DNA of 24,550 bases from JBDSRX01 sp039929105 (GCA_039929105.1 JBDSRX010000015.1:1-24550); one strand, 5' to 3'; shown: positions 7,801-15,681, counted from the stretch's first letter. The notes: generated from the letters alone by a model not told the origin. Numbers and translations: made by a program.

Positions 7801-9850
7801 AATCACAATTATTTCCAAAACAAGAAACTTTAAATGTAGCATCTCCAGTTTTATCTTCCGACTTACTATAAACACTACTTGCCTTTGAGTTCACACTTGA
7901 GGCTGGTTTAGATGGATTATCTGCATATAATGTTGAATCGAAATTACAATCAACCCAATTTCTAGGTCTGGCACAGCTAGAAGTTGCATCATAAATTACA
8001 GAAATAGGAATTGGTAAAGGTTTTGGTTGTCCAGCTTTTCTTTCTCCATCTTCAAAAGATCTAAAGAATAAAACACCATCTACATTACTATCATCGCAGA
8101 ACTTCATGAAAGAAGCTTTTAAGTCTGAATCGGAATTATTAAATCTACCAAACTCAGTAATCATTGTTTTTAGTCCGTTATCATCAACAACTTTCTTCAT
8201 TCCGCTATTTACATAATTATCGTAAGCAGTGGCATTTCCATCGTTGTATGTATTTCCAGTTAAATAATCAAAAAGATTTAAATCTAAGCCTCTGCCGTTT
8301 AATAAATACTCTTTTACATCATCTCCATTTACACTTCTATTATTAATATTAAATGCAGCAGGAGTTAAGTACATATTTCCTCCAACTTTAACTCTATTTC
8401 CTTGAAGCAGTATTGCTGCCTCGTTCGCTTTTGCTATCAATGTTCCATAATCACCATCATTAACTCCAAAGGCTGTCATTTCGCCTCCTGTTCCTGGTTC
8501 ATTTGGTCCTAAAATTGCAACAAAAACATAATCTGGACCTACAGCTTCAGAAACTGCTTTATAAAAATCTGGGATACTATTGTCGTACATACTGAATGCA
8601 CACCCTCCTACATAACAAAGTCTAACAACAGGCAACATTCCTGCGTCATTGGCACTTTTTATAAAGTCAATTGCAGGTCCTGGATTTCTATCTGTAAATA
8701 ATGAAAGTATGTTTCCCATTTTAAGATCTCTTTTAAGAGAATTATTTCCTTGAACAAATCCAATGTTGTCATTCCATTGCCCTAAATCTCCTTGGTTAAT
8801 ACCTCCTTTTCCGGTTTCTAAAGAAGTACCTCCACCTGCATTAATGCTTCGTAATTGCTTTCCTGTTCTATCATTATAAGCAATACATCTATCTGGAGTA
8901 TCTACAATATCATCTTTCGGGGATTTAAATGGATCACTTGAAGTTGTGGGGGTTGTTGATCCGTCACATATTAACTTTGGATCTACTTCATCTGTTTGTA
9001 TTGAACTATTAAAAGTAACTTTATCGTCTTTAAAGTAAAACCCTGTTAAACCATAACCTTTAGAATAATACTTTTCTTCTCCAGCACCAGCACCTGCAGT
9101 ATTTCTTAAAACGACTGTTCCGTTATTGCTATATAATTCAGGTACTTGTGGTCCATTTCCACCTTGACTTGCATAGTCTAATTTATAAGTAGGATTGGTT
9201 GTTTGAAAAGGTTCATTAGCATCGCAAAGTTTTGCAGATGGATTATCAGAATCTCTATAATAAGTCTTTATTGATTGTTTAGATTCTGCTTCTTGTCCAG
9301 GTGACCAGCATCTAGGAATTTTTCCACCTAATGTACCAGAATTATCAAATACTCTGTAATATGCTCTTTGTCCATCTTGGCACTTTCCATCCCAAGAAGT
9401 ATCTTCTACAAAATAAATATTTTGGTCATCATAAAAATATAATTCGTAATCATTTCCTTTATGTAATTTAAAAGCTGGATGTCCCTGGAATGTTGTGTTT
9501 TCTAAACTTAAGTTTTGTAAAGAAGCACCTGGTCCATCTTGAGTACAGTATTTTAAGTTATATCCAGCACCGCCTTCTGCCATCATATATTGAAGTAAAT
9601 CTATTTTATCTCCACATAAAGATGGAGGTATATCTCCTGCTTTAGGAATTGCTGCTATTACTGTATCTTGAGGAAATATTTGGGCAAATGCACTCTCTAC
9701 AAAACCAAATGGTTTTAATCCATAAGACCTTAAGTCTCTAATTAAATTTATTGATGAAAGTAAAATTATAGTGCCAAGAAATAAAGCCCCAAAAATTTGA
9801 GACCTGTCTAGGTTCCGAAGTATTTTTAAAGTCTTTTGTACTTTACTCAT
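4865..9850 (-). CDS. Giant membrane-anchored cell-wall hydrolase-like protein (GH-like + M23 peptidase + lysozyme-like end)
   Basis: This 1661-aa protein has an N-terminal membrane helix (about 19-38) and then a very Cys-, Asn- and Tyr-rich exported region. Residues 350-600 look like a clan GH-A glycoside-hydrolase barrel: NEP with Glu451 as candidate acid/base and MITEFGRF with Glu566 as candidate nucleophile, 115 residues apart. After a long Cys-rich middle and a Pro/Thr linker (about 1251-1280) comes a complete LytM/M23 zinc peptidase: HTGVD (His1305, Asp1309), YAHM (His1378) and HLH (1409-1411). All expected zinc and catalytic residues are present, so peptide cross-link cleavage in peptidoglycan is likely. 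The C-terminus (AKNMNPFIVLGIWGTESWFG, Glu1647) resembles the start of a lysozyme/transglycosylase domain but stops 14 residues later. The many cysteines imply disulfides outside the cell. The GH call is weaker than the M23 call. A small anchored protein follows by ATGA overlap. Confidence 0.82.
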   Translation of the reverse strand: MSKVQKTLKILRNLDRSQIFGALFLGTIILLSSINLIRDLRSYGLKPFGFVESAFAQIFPQDTVIAAIPKAGDIPPSLCGDKIDLLQYMMAEGGAGYNLKYCTQDGPGASLQNLSLENTTFQGHPAFKLHKGNDYELYFYDDQNIYFVEDTSWDGKCQDGQRAYYRVFDNSGTLGGKIPRCWSPGQEAESKQSIKTYYRDSDNPSAKLCDANEPFQTTNPTYKLDYASQGGNGPQVPELYSNNGTVVLRNTAGAGAGEEKYYSKGYGLTGFYFKDDKVTFNSSIQTDEVDPKLICDGSTTPTTSSDPFKSPKDDIVDTPDRCIAYNDRTGKQLRSINAGGGTSLETGKGGINQGDLGQWNDNIGFVQGNNSLKRDLKMGNILSLFTDRNPGPAIDFIKSANDAGMLPVVRLCYVGGCAFSMYDNSIPDFYKAVSEAVGPDYVFVAILGPNEPGTGGEMTAFGVNDGDYGTLIAKANEAAILLQGNRVKVGGNMYLTPAAFNINNRSVNGDDVKEYLLNGRGLDLNLFDYLTGNTYNDGNATAYDNYVNSGMKKVVDDNGLKTMITEFGRFNNSDSDLKASFMKFCDDSNVDGVLFFRSFEDGERKAGQPKPLPIPISVIYDATSSCARPRNWVDCNFDSTLYADNPSKPASSVNSKASSVYSKSEDKTGDATFKVSCFGNNCDYKVTQTMRVRAPIKQFGSNSSFGTETKNYVPICANVSSFMNSTQYEPLNQYAGELGSGYAMPWLGSAINCSTELIKSSDEYAGGDGVTKMYSSPGSAYLASTADIQADIDRQVVARQYDGSTCLQVIKEGKPYIPDERTVYYKGQIMDKCPVDTSKIIRYYNPFSTPQEYKSVPEANTALKYLKNPDDYIYGPEVVLSSKTVNVGDFSQMCSQYAERNVNPDIRYVANDLDCEVKNEYAETPSGLRSCQFFAIGCTTDEAKNGTCQLNKNYDSGTLDALRNNCFEYSPKGTDQIYYKDNSFADLPKLDIPDIYDSLFTLYQRFNNILKNRDMKLVVNNNIGWNVEGYSMLRDGNTKKEGTSSLFSPTEGEKTYHLDPEVKTDLTASVTQPNIFDNSMSLARGAGNSSVKKTDYYYDWLGYLDLFQEYYSVYQNNTGLSGEQRIPNPFFNQAGAPNNNQRLLLITGRSSQYVSLPLLSCDQRNIGNSFTNSQLKGNAAFRLAIQGYLGTSSDDAINRLIDEIWPYDYTISNKDATCIEDESDTRLSNKLETEFCKRGYVVEGACGNKCTPTTEIPKPISSPVQNPGTPTTPTIPGSNFIYPTSNTVIVSGYGCSQSRPGGDCHTGVDFGRPLIEGSPIIASDAGKVVVAGGDHENPLTKNADGTNKYFDCYGQPSGSYGCYVKILHDNGITTLYAHMSAVDVTPGQIVTKGQLIGKVGATGYAGGAHLHFEIRLKDCYDGDAGDLGRCTADPVKYLSVGASETYVAACQPQDYTVTPWKGKCNEWNCGSAGSFQESLSCMTGIGYFHKNMDEWVDRYGPFCDNETYQSKVLPFGHNFTEFYDKYLPVGSGAGRSCGDIPPADRRPADVGMACLGYEARKGSEQYTYYRGALAKCSMSVDQTYWTNENSFGKSPEELADYLMNTLDVTYSGFHLSKTPREKVINVLQMAKAKNMNPFIVLGIWGTESWFGQYNLQCNISQ

Positions 9851-9861
9851 TAAACTTATTA

Positions 9862-9867
9862 ATTATA
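9862..9867 (-). promoter_or_regulatory. -10 box (TATAAT) of the giant hydrolase gene
   Basis: Read on the minus strand, TATAAT ends 11 nt before the ATG at 9850, predicting a leader of only a few nucleotides. No Shine-Dalgarno sequence is present. The three 11-bp repeats lie just upstream of this box. Confidence 0.55.
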
Positions 9868-9887
9868 TTCATTCTAAAGGAAATAGA

Positions 9888-9920
9888 GCATGTATTCAAC
9901 ATGAATTTAGCATGAATATT
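9888..9920. repeat. Three 11-bp tandem repeats (CATGWATW core) in a divergent promoter region
   Basis: The CATG cores begin at 9889, 9900 and 9911, exactly 11 bp apart, each followed by an A/T tetranucleotide (TATT, AATT, AATA). One repeat per helical turn is the arrangement expected of a cooperative DNA-binding site. The array lies about 20 bp upstream of the minus-strand -10 box and about 35 bp upstream of the plus-strand one, so it could control both transcripts. A further small dyad (GTAT/ATAC) follows at 9921-9932. Confidence 0.55.
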
Positions 9921-9953
9921 GTATCCGAATACATTGCTGATAAATAGTTCCAG

Positions 9954-9962
9954 TGATATAAT
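9954..9962 (+). promoter_or_regulatory. Extended -10 promoter (TGATATAAT) of the gene at 9990
   Basis: The nonamer is identical to that before ychF and clpC and ends 27 nt before the ATG. Confidence 0.65.
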
Positions 9963-9989
9963 CCGAAAATAGAAATTATAGAAATTAAT

Positions 9990-10784
9990 ATGGAAAACCC
10001 TAGTGAGACTAGAGATAGAATAGTAAATGAAATAAATGCAAAAAACTTATTAAGCCCTCTAGATGTACCAGAAATAACTACATTAAAGATTAGTTCTGTC
10101 TTAAAAATTATAAATACTAATCTTTATCATGAATTACTTAGTAGCGATTTGATTATTAAACCTAATAGCTTCTCTTTTAGTAAATTTATCATAAAGCTAA
10201 GGCAAATGTATCGATATAGAGAGGAACTTACAAATTACTACAATTTAGATAAAGACATTGAGGAAAGATTGAGCCAATATGGTTTTACTCTAAGCAATTA
10301 TGGTAAAAATAAAACTACTATTATCAATGCAATAAGAGTATTACTTAAAGCATTCAGTGATGAAATAAAAAATACTGAGGAAGCATTTCTTCTAATTTCT
10401 AAAGCTGTAATTGAATCTGTCATGCTTTATTACAAATCAGTGAATGAGGGTTATTTAGAAAGGTATAGTAAATTTGATGAGTTAAGTTTAATTTACGCAG
10501 AAGTGCTAAGTATAACTTCGGTGAGTAATTTGGATATTAAAATAGTTAAGAGTATATGTGTTAAAGAATCAATGCATGTAGTTTTCTTCGATGATATCTT
10601 AGAAATTCAACAAAAATACAATGAAGAACTATCATCTATTGAAAGAAGTTATGAAAAAAATTCAATAGTTAGAATTGCAATTGAAATACTCCATATTCTA
10701 GATACACTTAAAATCAATTTATCTTTTAAAGAAATATTAGATAGAGTACTGGATAGATGGAATAGGCTTAAGAATGAGGGTTAG
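9990..10784 (+). CDS. Hypothetical helical protein (264 aa)
   Basis: I do not recognise this protein. It is soluble and Lys/Ile-rich, has no Cys motif and no membrane segment, and is almost entirely amphipathic helix by composition. It is the first of four consecutive unknown genes that separate the giant hydrolase from clpC, and it is transcribed divergently from the hydrolase across the 11-bp repeat array. It has its own extended -10 box. Shared control with the hydrolase is possible from the layout but not shown. It could as well be a lineage-specific cytoplasmic protein with no link to it. Confidence 0.65.
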   Translation: MENPSETRDRIVNEINAKNLLSPLDVPEITTLKISSVLKIINTNLYHELLSSDLIIKPNSFSFSKFIIKLRQMYRYREELTNYYNLDKDIEERLSQYGFTLSNYGKNKTTIINAIRVLLKAFSDEIKNTEEAFLLISKAVIESVMLYYKSVNEGYLERYSKFDELSLIYAEVLSITSVSNLDIKIVKSICVKESMHVVFFDDILEIQQKYNEELSSIERSYEKNSIVRIAIEILHILDTLKINLSFKEILDRVLDRWNRLKNEG

Positions 10785-10810
10785 TATTACTGTCGAAAAG
10801 GATATATTAA

Positions 10811-10819
10811 TGTTATATT
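10811..10819 (+). promoter_or_regulatory. Extended -10 promoter (TGTTATATT)
   Basis: TG-T-TATATT ends 25 nt before the ATG at 10845, close to the spacing used by the neighbouring genes. Confidence 0.5.
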
Positions 10820-10844
10820 TATGTAGAATTTTAAACAGATATTT

Positions 10845-11243
10845 ATGGAAACAGTTATAGACAGAGACGATCAAATAAGAATTTTAGAGAATAATACTCT
10901 TAGACCTTTTGCATCTCAAGTTGCTACAAATATTTTTATAAATCCATCATTAGTACAAATAAGACCATATTTATCTGCAAAAATGGTTGCAATGTTATCT
11001 GGTGAGGCTAGATTTAATACAGTTATTCTAAATGAGCCTGATATTCAAGAAGCCTTTAATTTAGAAAGAGCAAATGCTTTAACAATGGGTGACAAAAAGG
11101 TTATAAAAATTACTGTTTCGAGAATTTTAGAAGTATTACCAGAAGAAGCAAGATCTTTAGAAGTAATTAAACTAATTGTAAATTCTGCTATTGAAACTTT
11201 AGAAAGATTTGGGGGTAGGGGTGCTTTACAAACTGAAGTTTGA
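10845..11243 (+). CDS. Hypothetical protein (132 aa), possible paralogue of the next gene
   Basis: I do not recognise this protein. It is small and soluble, with a C-terminal helical half (KKVIKITVSRILEVL through NSAIETLERF). It ends LQTEV, while the next gene product ends VQTEA after a similarly placed helical segment that also begins with KK. This suggests that the two are diverged duplicates, but identity is low by eye. It has its own promoter. The stop is TGA, which shows that UGA terminates here. Confidence 0.6.
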   Translation: METVIDRDDQIRILENNTLRPFASQVATNIFINPSLVQIRPYLSAKMVAMLSGEARFNTVILNEPDIQEAFNLERANALTMGDKKVIKITVSRILEVLPEEARSLEVIKLIVNSAIETLERFGGRGALQTEV

Positions 11244-11260
11244 TCAAAATAGCACTTAAA

Positions 11261-11269
11261 TGGTATAAT
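11261..11269 (+). promoter_or_regulatory. Extended -10 promoter (TGGTATAAT)
   Basis: TG-G-TATAAT ends 27 nt before the ATG at 11297, the same distance as at ychF and the gene at 9990. Confidence 0.65.
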
Positions 11270-11296
11270 TATATTAGTAATTTTAAATAAAAATAT

Positions 11297-11749
11297 ATGG
11301 CTTTAGCCTACCAAGATACAGTACATAATGAAGAGGGAGCACCTATTAATTTAGGTTCTTTGTTTTCCGATGATTTAAGAACTTTTGTTCTTGCAAATAT
11401 CAAAGAAGAAAAATTTAGTGAAATTTTTTCTGGAGATCCCAGAGATGCATTAGTGCAATTAGTTAATAATTCTGATCTTCATTTAAGTGATGAAGAATTA
11501 AAATTTGTTGATGAGCATACTAATGCTGGTCTTACAGTCGAATCGATGGAACTAGGTTTAGACTATTCTAATATTGATTCAAATTCTAAGAAAGCAATCT
11601 TAGAAGTTATTGCTAAGTTTGCAAAAGTTGCTGGAATTGATATATCAGAAGAATACGCACTTAAATCCAGAATACTTAATACAGTAATGAAAACAGTTGT
11701 TGAAATTGTATTAGGTGAAGATAGAGATTTAGTACAAACCGAAGCATAA
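11297..11749 (+). CDS. Hypothetical protein (150 aa)
   Basis: I do not recognise this protein. It is acidic, soluble and helical. Its C-terminal part may be related to that of the preceding gene (shared QTE ending and helix layout). Its stop overlaps the next start as TAATG, so it is coupled to the 277-aa gene. It has its own extended -10 promoter. No catalytic motif, Cys pair or membrane helix is visible. Confidence 0.6.
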   Translation: MALAYQDTVHNEEGAPINLGSLFSDDLRTFVLANIKEEKFSEIFSGDPRDALVQLVNNSDLHLSDEELKFVDEHTNAGLTVESMELGLDYSNIDSNSKKAILEVIAKFAKVAGIDISEEYALKSRILNTVMKTVVEIVLGEDRDLVQTEA

Positions 11750-12582
11750 TGCCAGATACTAATAGACCAGAGACACTTGACGAAAGAATAGACTCTCTTT
11801 TACTAGAGCTTAGAAACTTCCCCAAACAAATTAATTCATCTCATAAAGATAATGAATTTGCTAACTTTCAAAATATTAAAAAGTATATCTTTATAAATCT
11901 CTCAAGTTTTATTCACGATAGAAACGAGTTGCAGAGGGCATTCGCCATGACAGGTATCGAGTTTACTAGAGATTTGATTACATTTATTGAAAATAATCGA
12001 GATGTACTTACTCAAGAATCAATAGAATATATTCGAATTGAACTACATAAATATCATAGAATGCTACTACAACCAACATTACCTGATGTTTACGAAGCCC
12101 AAAGATTAATTACCCAACAAGAAGATATAACAGACACTATAAGAAGTGAAATTGTAAACCATATTAGAAGGATGTCCGATAGTCAAGTTGTTCAGAATAA
12201 AATACTTGATGATGTTATTGAGCATAAAACATTTAATTTCACAGAATTTCAAATAAGAGCAAAAGCAAGCATGACCCCAGAAGACTGGGTGGAATTATTT
12301 GATATTATGGAAGTTTTCCTTTTCGGAGATGATTTAATATTAGATGAAAGAATGCTTAGGCTTTATAAATTGTTTAAAAAGATAGGCATTAATACAGATT
12401 ATAAAGTAACAAGATTTACAAAGCTTTTTAATAGAATGATAAATCAGGCTAAATATTTAAGTAGAGATCTTACAGATGGATTTGGTGGAGACCTTTATTT
12501 TAATCAAATAGCTGCAATTGGTGGTTCATTGGAGTTTCTTACTACAATGAAATCCTTTTACCCAGAAAAGTATAACTTCTAG
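11749..12582 (+). CDS. Hypothetical helical protein (277 aa)
   Basis: I do not recognise this protein. It is soluble and almost all helical by composition, with a charged N-terminus. The C-terminal half carries FGDDLILDERMLRLYKLFKKIG and a Gly-rich patch (DGFGGDLYF, AAIGGSLEF) near the end. The start ATG shares one base with the stop of the preceding gene (TAATG) and has no Shine-Dalgarno sequence, so it is probably translated by coupling. It ends 67 nt before clpC, which has its own promoter. Function cannot be inferred. Confidence 0.6.
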   Translation: MPDTNRPETLDERIDSLLLELRNFPKQINSSHKDNEFANFQNIKKYIFINLSSFIHDRNELQRAFAMTGIEFTRDLITFIENNRDVLTQESIEYIRIELHKYHRMLLQPTLPDVYEAQRLITQQEDITDTIRSEIVNHIRRMSDSQVVQNKILDDVIEHKTFNFTEFQIRAKASMTPEDWVELFDIMEVFLFGDDLILDERMLRLYKLFKKIGINTDYKVTRFTKLFNRMINQAKYLSRDLTDGFGGDLYFNQIAAIGGSLEFLTTMKSFYPEKYNF

Positions 12583-12614
12583 CTAGCAGTAGGCATTACT
12601 ACCTGATAATCTTG

Positions 12615-12623
12615 TGATATAAT
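12615..12623 (+). promoter_or_regulatory. Extended -10 promoter of clpC (TGATATAAT)
   Basis: TG-A-TATAAT ends 26 nt before the clpC ATG. It is identical to the ychF box. No CIRCE- or CtsR-like repeat is visible beside it. Confidence 0.7.
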
Positions 12624-12649
12624 TTCAAAGTAAAATTTTATAATTTTCT

Positions 12650-15130
12650 ATGAATATATCCGATCTTTTCTCAAACAGAACAAACGAATCACTTCAAATT
12701 GCATTAGCAAAAACAATTGAAAAACACCAAAGGTCTGTAGATACAGAAGAAATTCTTTTAGGATTAACACATGATGTAATAGTGATGTCTAAAATCTTTA
12801 AAGAATTAGGAATTGATGTTTCAGAGCTTCAAAATCAATTAGACAAACAAATTTCAGAAGGAAGTTATACAGGAAACCAACCTTCATTTACCCCAAGAGC
12901 TTCCCAAGTTATTCAATTAGCACATCAAGAATCTCTTGCTTTAAACCATACCTATATTGGAACAGAACACTTATTATTAGGGTTAATTTTGGAGGAAGAA
13001 GGATTAGCTGCGCAAATGTTAAAAAGATATGGAGTAACTCATATAAAAGCTAGACAAGCAGTAATTAAAGTTGTTGGAGAAGGAGATAAAGAAGGTTCCG
13101 AAGTTGGAAAAAGTTCTGAAACTCCTACTTTAGACGAATTTACTAAAGACTTAACAGATCTTGCAAAACAAGACAAAATCGACCCTGTTATTGGCAGAGA
13201 TGAAGAAATTACTAGAGTTGTAGAAATATTATCGAGAAGAAAGAAAAATAATCCTGTCTTAATTGGAGAACCTGGAGTTGGTAAAACAGCTATTGCAGAA
13301 GGTTTAGCTCAAAGAATTATTTCTGGACAAGTCCCAGAAGTTTTAAGGGATAAAAAAGTTAAATCTTTAGATCTTGCTTCAATGGTTGCTGGTTCTAAAT
13401 TTAGAGGAGAATTTGAAGAAAGAGCTAAAAAGTTAATAGGTGACTTAGAAAAAGCTGAAAGAAATGTAATTTTATTTATAGATGAGCTACATACAATTGT
13501 GGGAAGTGGCGCACAACAAGGTGAGCTGGACTTTTCTAATATGATTAAACCCGCGTTAGCTAGAGGAGAACTTCAAGTTATTGGAGCTACAACACTTTCC
13601 GAATATCAAAAATATATTGAAAAAGATGCAGCGCTAGAGAGAAGATTTCAACCAGTTCTTGTAGAAGAACCAAGTGTGGAAGATACAATTACAATTTTAA
13701 AAGGAATAAAAGAAAGATACGAAGCGCACCATAAATTAAAAATTAACGAAGATGCTTTAATTGCTTCTGCACATTTATCCAACAGATATATTAAAAATAG
13801 ATTTTTACCAGATAAAGCAATTGATGTACTAGATGAAGCTTCAAGTAGAGTTAGACTTAGAGTTACAAGTGAACCAAAAGAATTACAAGAACTTAAATCT
13901 CAAATAAAAAAATTAGAAACAGAAAGAGAATCTTTAACTAGAGGTGGACAATTAAAAGAAGCAGCTGATTTGAAGGTAAAAATAGAACAACTTAAAGAAG
14001 AACTAAAACCAATTGAAGCTGCATGGCAGAGAAAACGAGGAACTGGAACCCCTGAAGTTAATGTAACAGATATTAATGAGGTTATCTCTAGAATGACTGG
14101 AGTTCCAATTACAGAACTTAACAAAGCAGAAAAAGAAAATCTTTTAAATTTAGAAGATAATCTACACAATAGAGTTATAGGACAGGAAGAAGCAGTTCAT
14201 TTAGTTGCACAAGCAGTAAGAAGAGCAAGAACTGGAATGAAAGATCCTAAAAGACCTATTGCTTCTTTCTTATTTTTAGGTCCAACTGGAGTTGGAAAAA
14301 CAGAATTAGCGAAAACTTTATCTGAACTAGTATTTGGAGATGAAGATGCAATGATAAGATTAGATATGAGTGAATATATGGAAAAATATTCAGTTTCTAG
14401 ATTAATAGGAGCACCTCCTGGTTATATTGGTTACGAAGAAGGTGGGCAGTTAACAGAAAAGGTAAGAAGAAAACCTTATGCAGTAATATTATTAGATGAA
14501 ATTGAAAAAGCACATCCAGATGTATTTAATATTCTTTTACAAGTTTTAGATGAAGGAAAATTAACTGATGGCAAAGGAAGAACAGTAGATTTTAAAAATA
14601 CTATTATTATTGCAACAAGTAATATTGGTGCAGATATGATAGTTGCTGCTATGGGAGCTAAAGAAGTTGGTAAGATGTTAGATTCTATGTTGCCAGTTGA
14701 AAATAAAAATGGATTAGTAAAAATGAAATCTGCATCGCATGTACTTCCACAATGGGATCAATTGAAAGAGCAAGTATTTGAAGTATTAAAAAAACATTTT
14801 AAACCAGAATTCTTAAACAGATTAGACGAAATAATAATGTTTAAGGCATTAACAATGCAAGAAGTGGAAAGAATTGTTGTATTAGTTTTACAAAGTACTA
14901 AAAAACTATTAAAGGACCAAGATATTGAAATTACATTCGATAAAAGTGTAATTTCCGAAGTTGCAAGAGTTAGCTTTAATCCACAATTTGGAGCAAGACC
15001 AATAAAAAGAACTGTTCAAAGAGAAATTGATAACTTAATCTCACATGAGCTTTTACAAGATAATATAAAAGCTGGAGATAAGATAAAAGTTAGTTTCAAA
15101 GGAAATAAATTTGAGATTGAAAAAGTCTAA
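12650..15130 (+). CDS. clpC: ATP-dependent Clp ATPase, ClpC type
   Basis: ClpC is an AAA+ unfoldase, a hexamer that threads proteins into the ClpP protease in the cytoplasm. In order: two Clp N-repeats (about 1-145); AAA1 with Walker A GEPGVGKT (206-213) and Walker B DE (278-279); a short coiled-coil M domain with a UVR-like segment (about 410-465), which marks ClpC rather than ClpB; AAA2 with Walker A GPTGVGKT (544-551) and Walker B DE (616-617); and the C-terminal D2 domain ending at 826. The length is normal. The ClpP-docking loop is odd. Where B. subtilis ClpC has VGF, this one has VGK in EVGKM, followed by an insertion of about 25 residues (about 675-700). ClpP binding is therefore uncertain. 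The stop overlaps a convergent gene by 4 nt. Confidence 0.95.
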   Translation: MNISDLFSNRTNESLQIALAKTIEKHQRSVDTEEILLGLTHDVIVMSKIFKELGIDVSELQNQLDKQISEGSYTGNQPSFTPRASQVIQLAHQESLALNHTYIGTEHLLLGLILEEEGLAAQMLKRYGVTHIKARQAVIKVVGEGDKEGSEVGKSSETPTLDEFTKDLTDLAKQDKIDPVIGRDEEITRVVEILSRRKKNNPVLIGEPGVGKTAIAEGLAQRIISGQVPEVLRDKKVKSLDLASMVAGSKFRGEFEERAKKLIGDLEKAERNVILFIDELHTIVGSGAQQGELDFSNMIKPALARGELQVIGATTLSEYQKYIEKDAALERRFQPVLVEEPSVEDTITILKGIKERYEAHHKLKINEDALIASAHLSNRYIKNRFLPDKAIDVLDEASSRVRLRVTSEPKELQELKSQIKKLETERESLTRGGQLKEAADLKVKIEQLKEELKPIEAAWQRKRGTGTPEVNVTDINEVISRMTGVPITELNKAEKENLLNLEDNLHNRVIGQEEAVHLVAQAVRRARTGMKDPKRPIASFLFLGPTGVGKTELAKTLSELVFGDEDAMIRLDMSEYMEKYSVSRLIGAPPGYIGYEEGGQLTEKVRRKPYAVILLDEIEKAHPDVFNILLQVLDEGKLTDGKGRTVDFKNTIIIATSNIGADMIVAAMGAKEVGKMLDSMLPVENKNGLVKMKSASHVLPQWDQLKEQVFEVLKKHFKPEFLNRLDEIIMFKALTMQEVERIVVLVLQSTKKLLKDQDIEITFDKSVISEVARVSFNPQFGARPIKRTVQREIDNLISHELLQDNIKAGDKIKVSFKGNKFEIEKV

Positions 15131-15630
15131 AATTCTACTCCATACATAGCAATAAGTTGTTGCTCTAATTCTCTATCTGTTACTAAAGTATCTGGATTTT
15201 CTGGGTTTGGTTCACTTACTAAGTAATCAATCCTTGATTTAAGAAAAGAATCGATATCGAAACTTTTGTTATCAAAAAAGTTATTTTTTCTACAACTATT
15301 CCAAGCCCCTACAAAACTTATTAAAGATTTATTTTCAATAGGAATTCTATTAAAAGTTTGATATCCGAACAATCCTGAATATTCCAATAAAAGAAGGAAA
15401 TTCATTGATTCAAAACTTAAACATCTGGATATAGTTTCAAATTTTTCAATCCCAATTAAATCTTTAATTACTAAAGAATTTTCAGGTGTAAATGCTATTT
15501 GAAGTACCATTGATAAAAGTTTTGTCTCGAAAGAGTCTAATGTTTTATCTGATAGATTTCTTTTTAATCTATCTATTCTTTTGATTGAATCATCATATCT
15601 AACCACCTCAGTAGAATCTTCTTGTGACAT
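15127..15630 (-). CDS. Hypothetical protein (167 aa), convergent to clpC
   Basis: I do not recognise this protein. It is soluble and helical, with a hydrophobic core stretch (FLLLLEYSGLFGY) too interrupted to be a clear membrane helix. Its stop shares bases with the clpC stop (CTAA). The two transcripts meet end to end with no terminator between them. On the minus strand a TACTAT box ends 16 nt before the ATG, and a better extended -10, TGCTAATAT, lies at 15673-15681. Confidence 0.6.
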   Translation of the reverse strand: MSQEDSTEVVRYDDSIKRIDRLKRNLSDKTLDSFETKLLSMVLQIAFTPENSLVIKDLIGIEKFETISRCLSFESMNFLLLLEYSGLFGYQTFNRIPIENKSLISFVGAWNSCRKNNFFDNKSFDIDSFLKSRIDYLVSEPNPENPDTLVTDRELEQQLIAMYGVEF

Positions 15631-15672
15631 AATGTTAACTTAACAAATAGTAGTTATTTCTAATTGGTGACA

Positions 15673-15681
15673 ATATTAGCA
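15673..15681 (-). promoter_or_regulatory. Candidate extended -10 (TGCTAATAT) for the gene ending at 15630
   Basis: Read on the minus strand, TG-C-TAATAT ends 42 nt before the ATG. The motif is good but the leader would be longer than elsewhere in the window. Confidence 0.35.

Noticed and set aside
8164..8346. Plus-strand frame in the GH-like region
   Set aside because: It is a short shadow with no promoter or motif; the opposite strand is clearly coding.
12583..12614. Hairpin terminator before clpC
   Set aside because: Only a 4-bp GTAG/CTAC pairing with no T-run; too weak to call.
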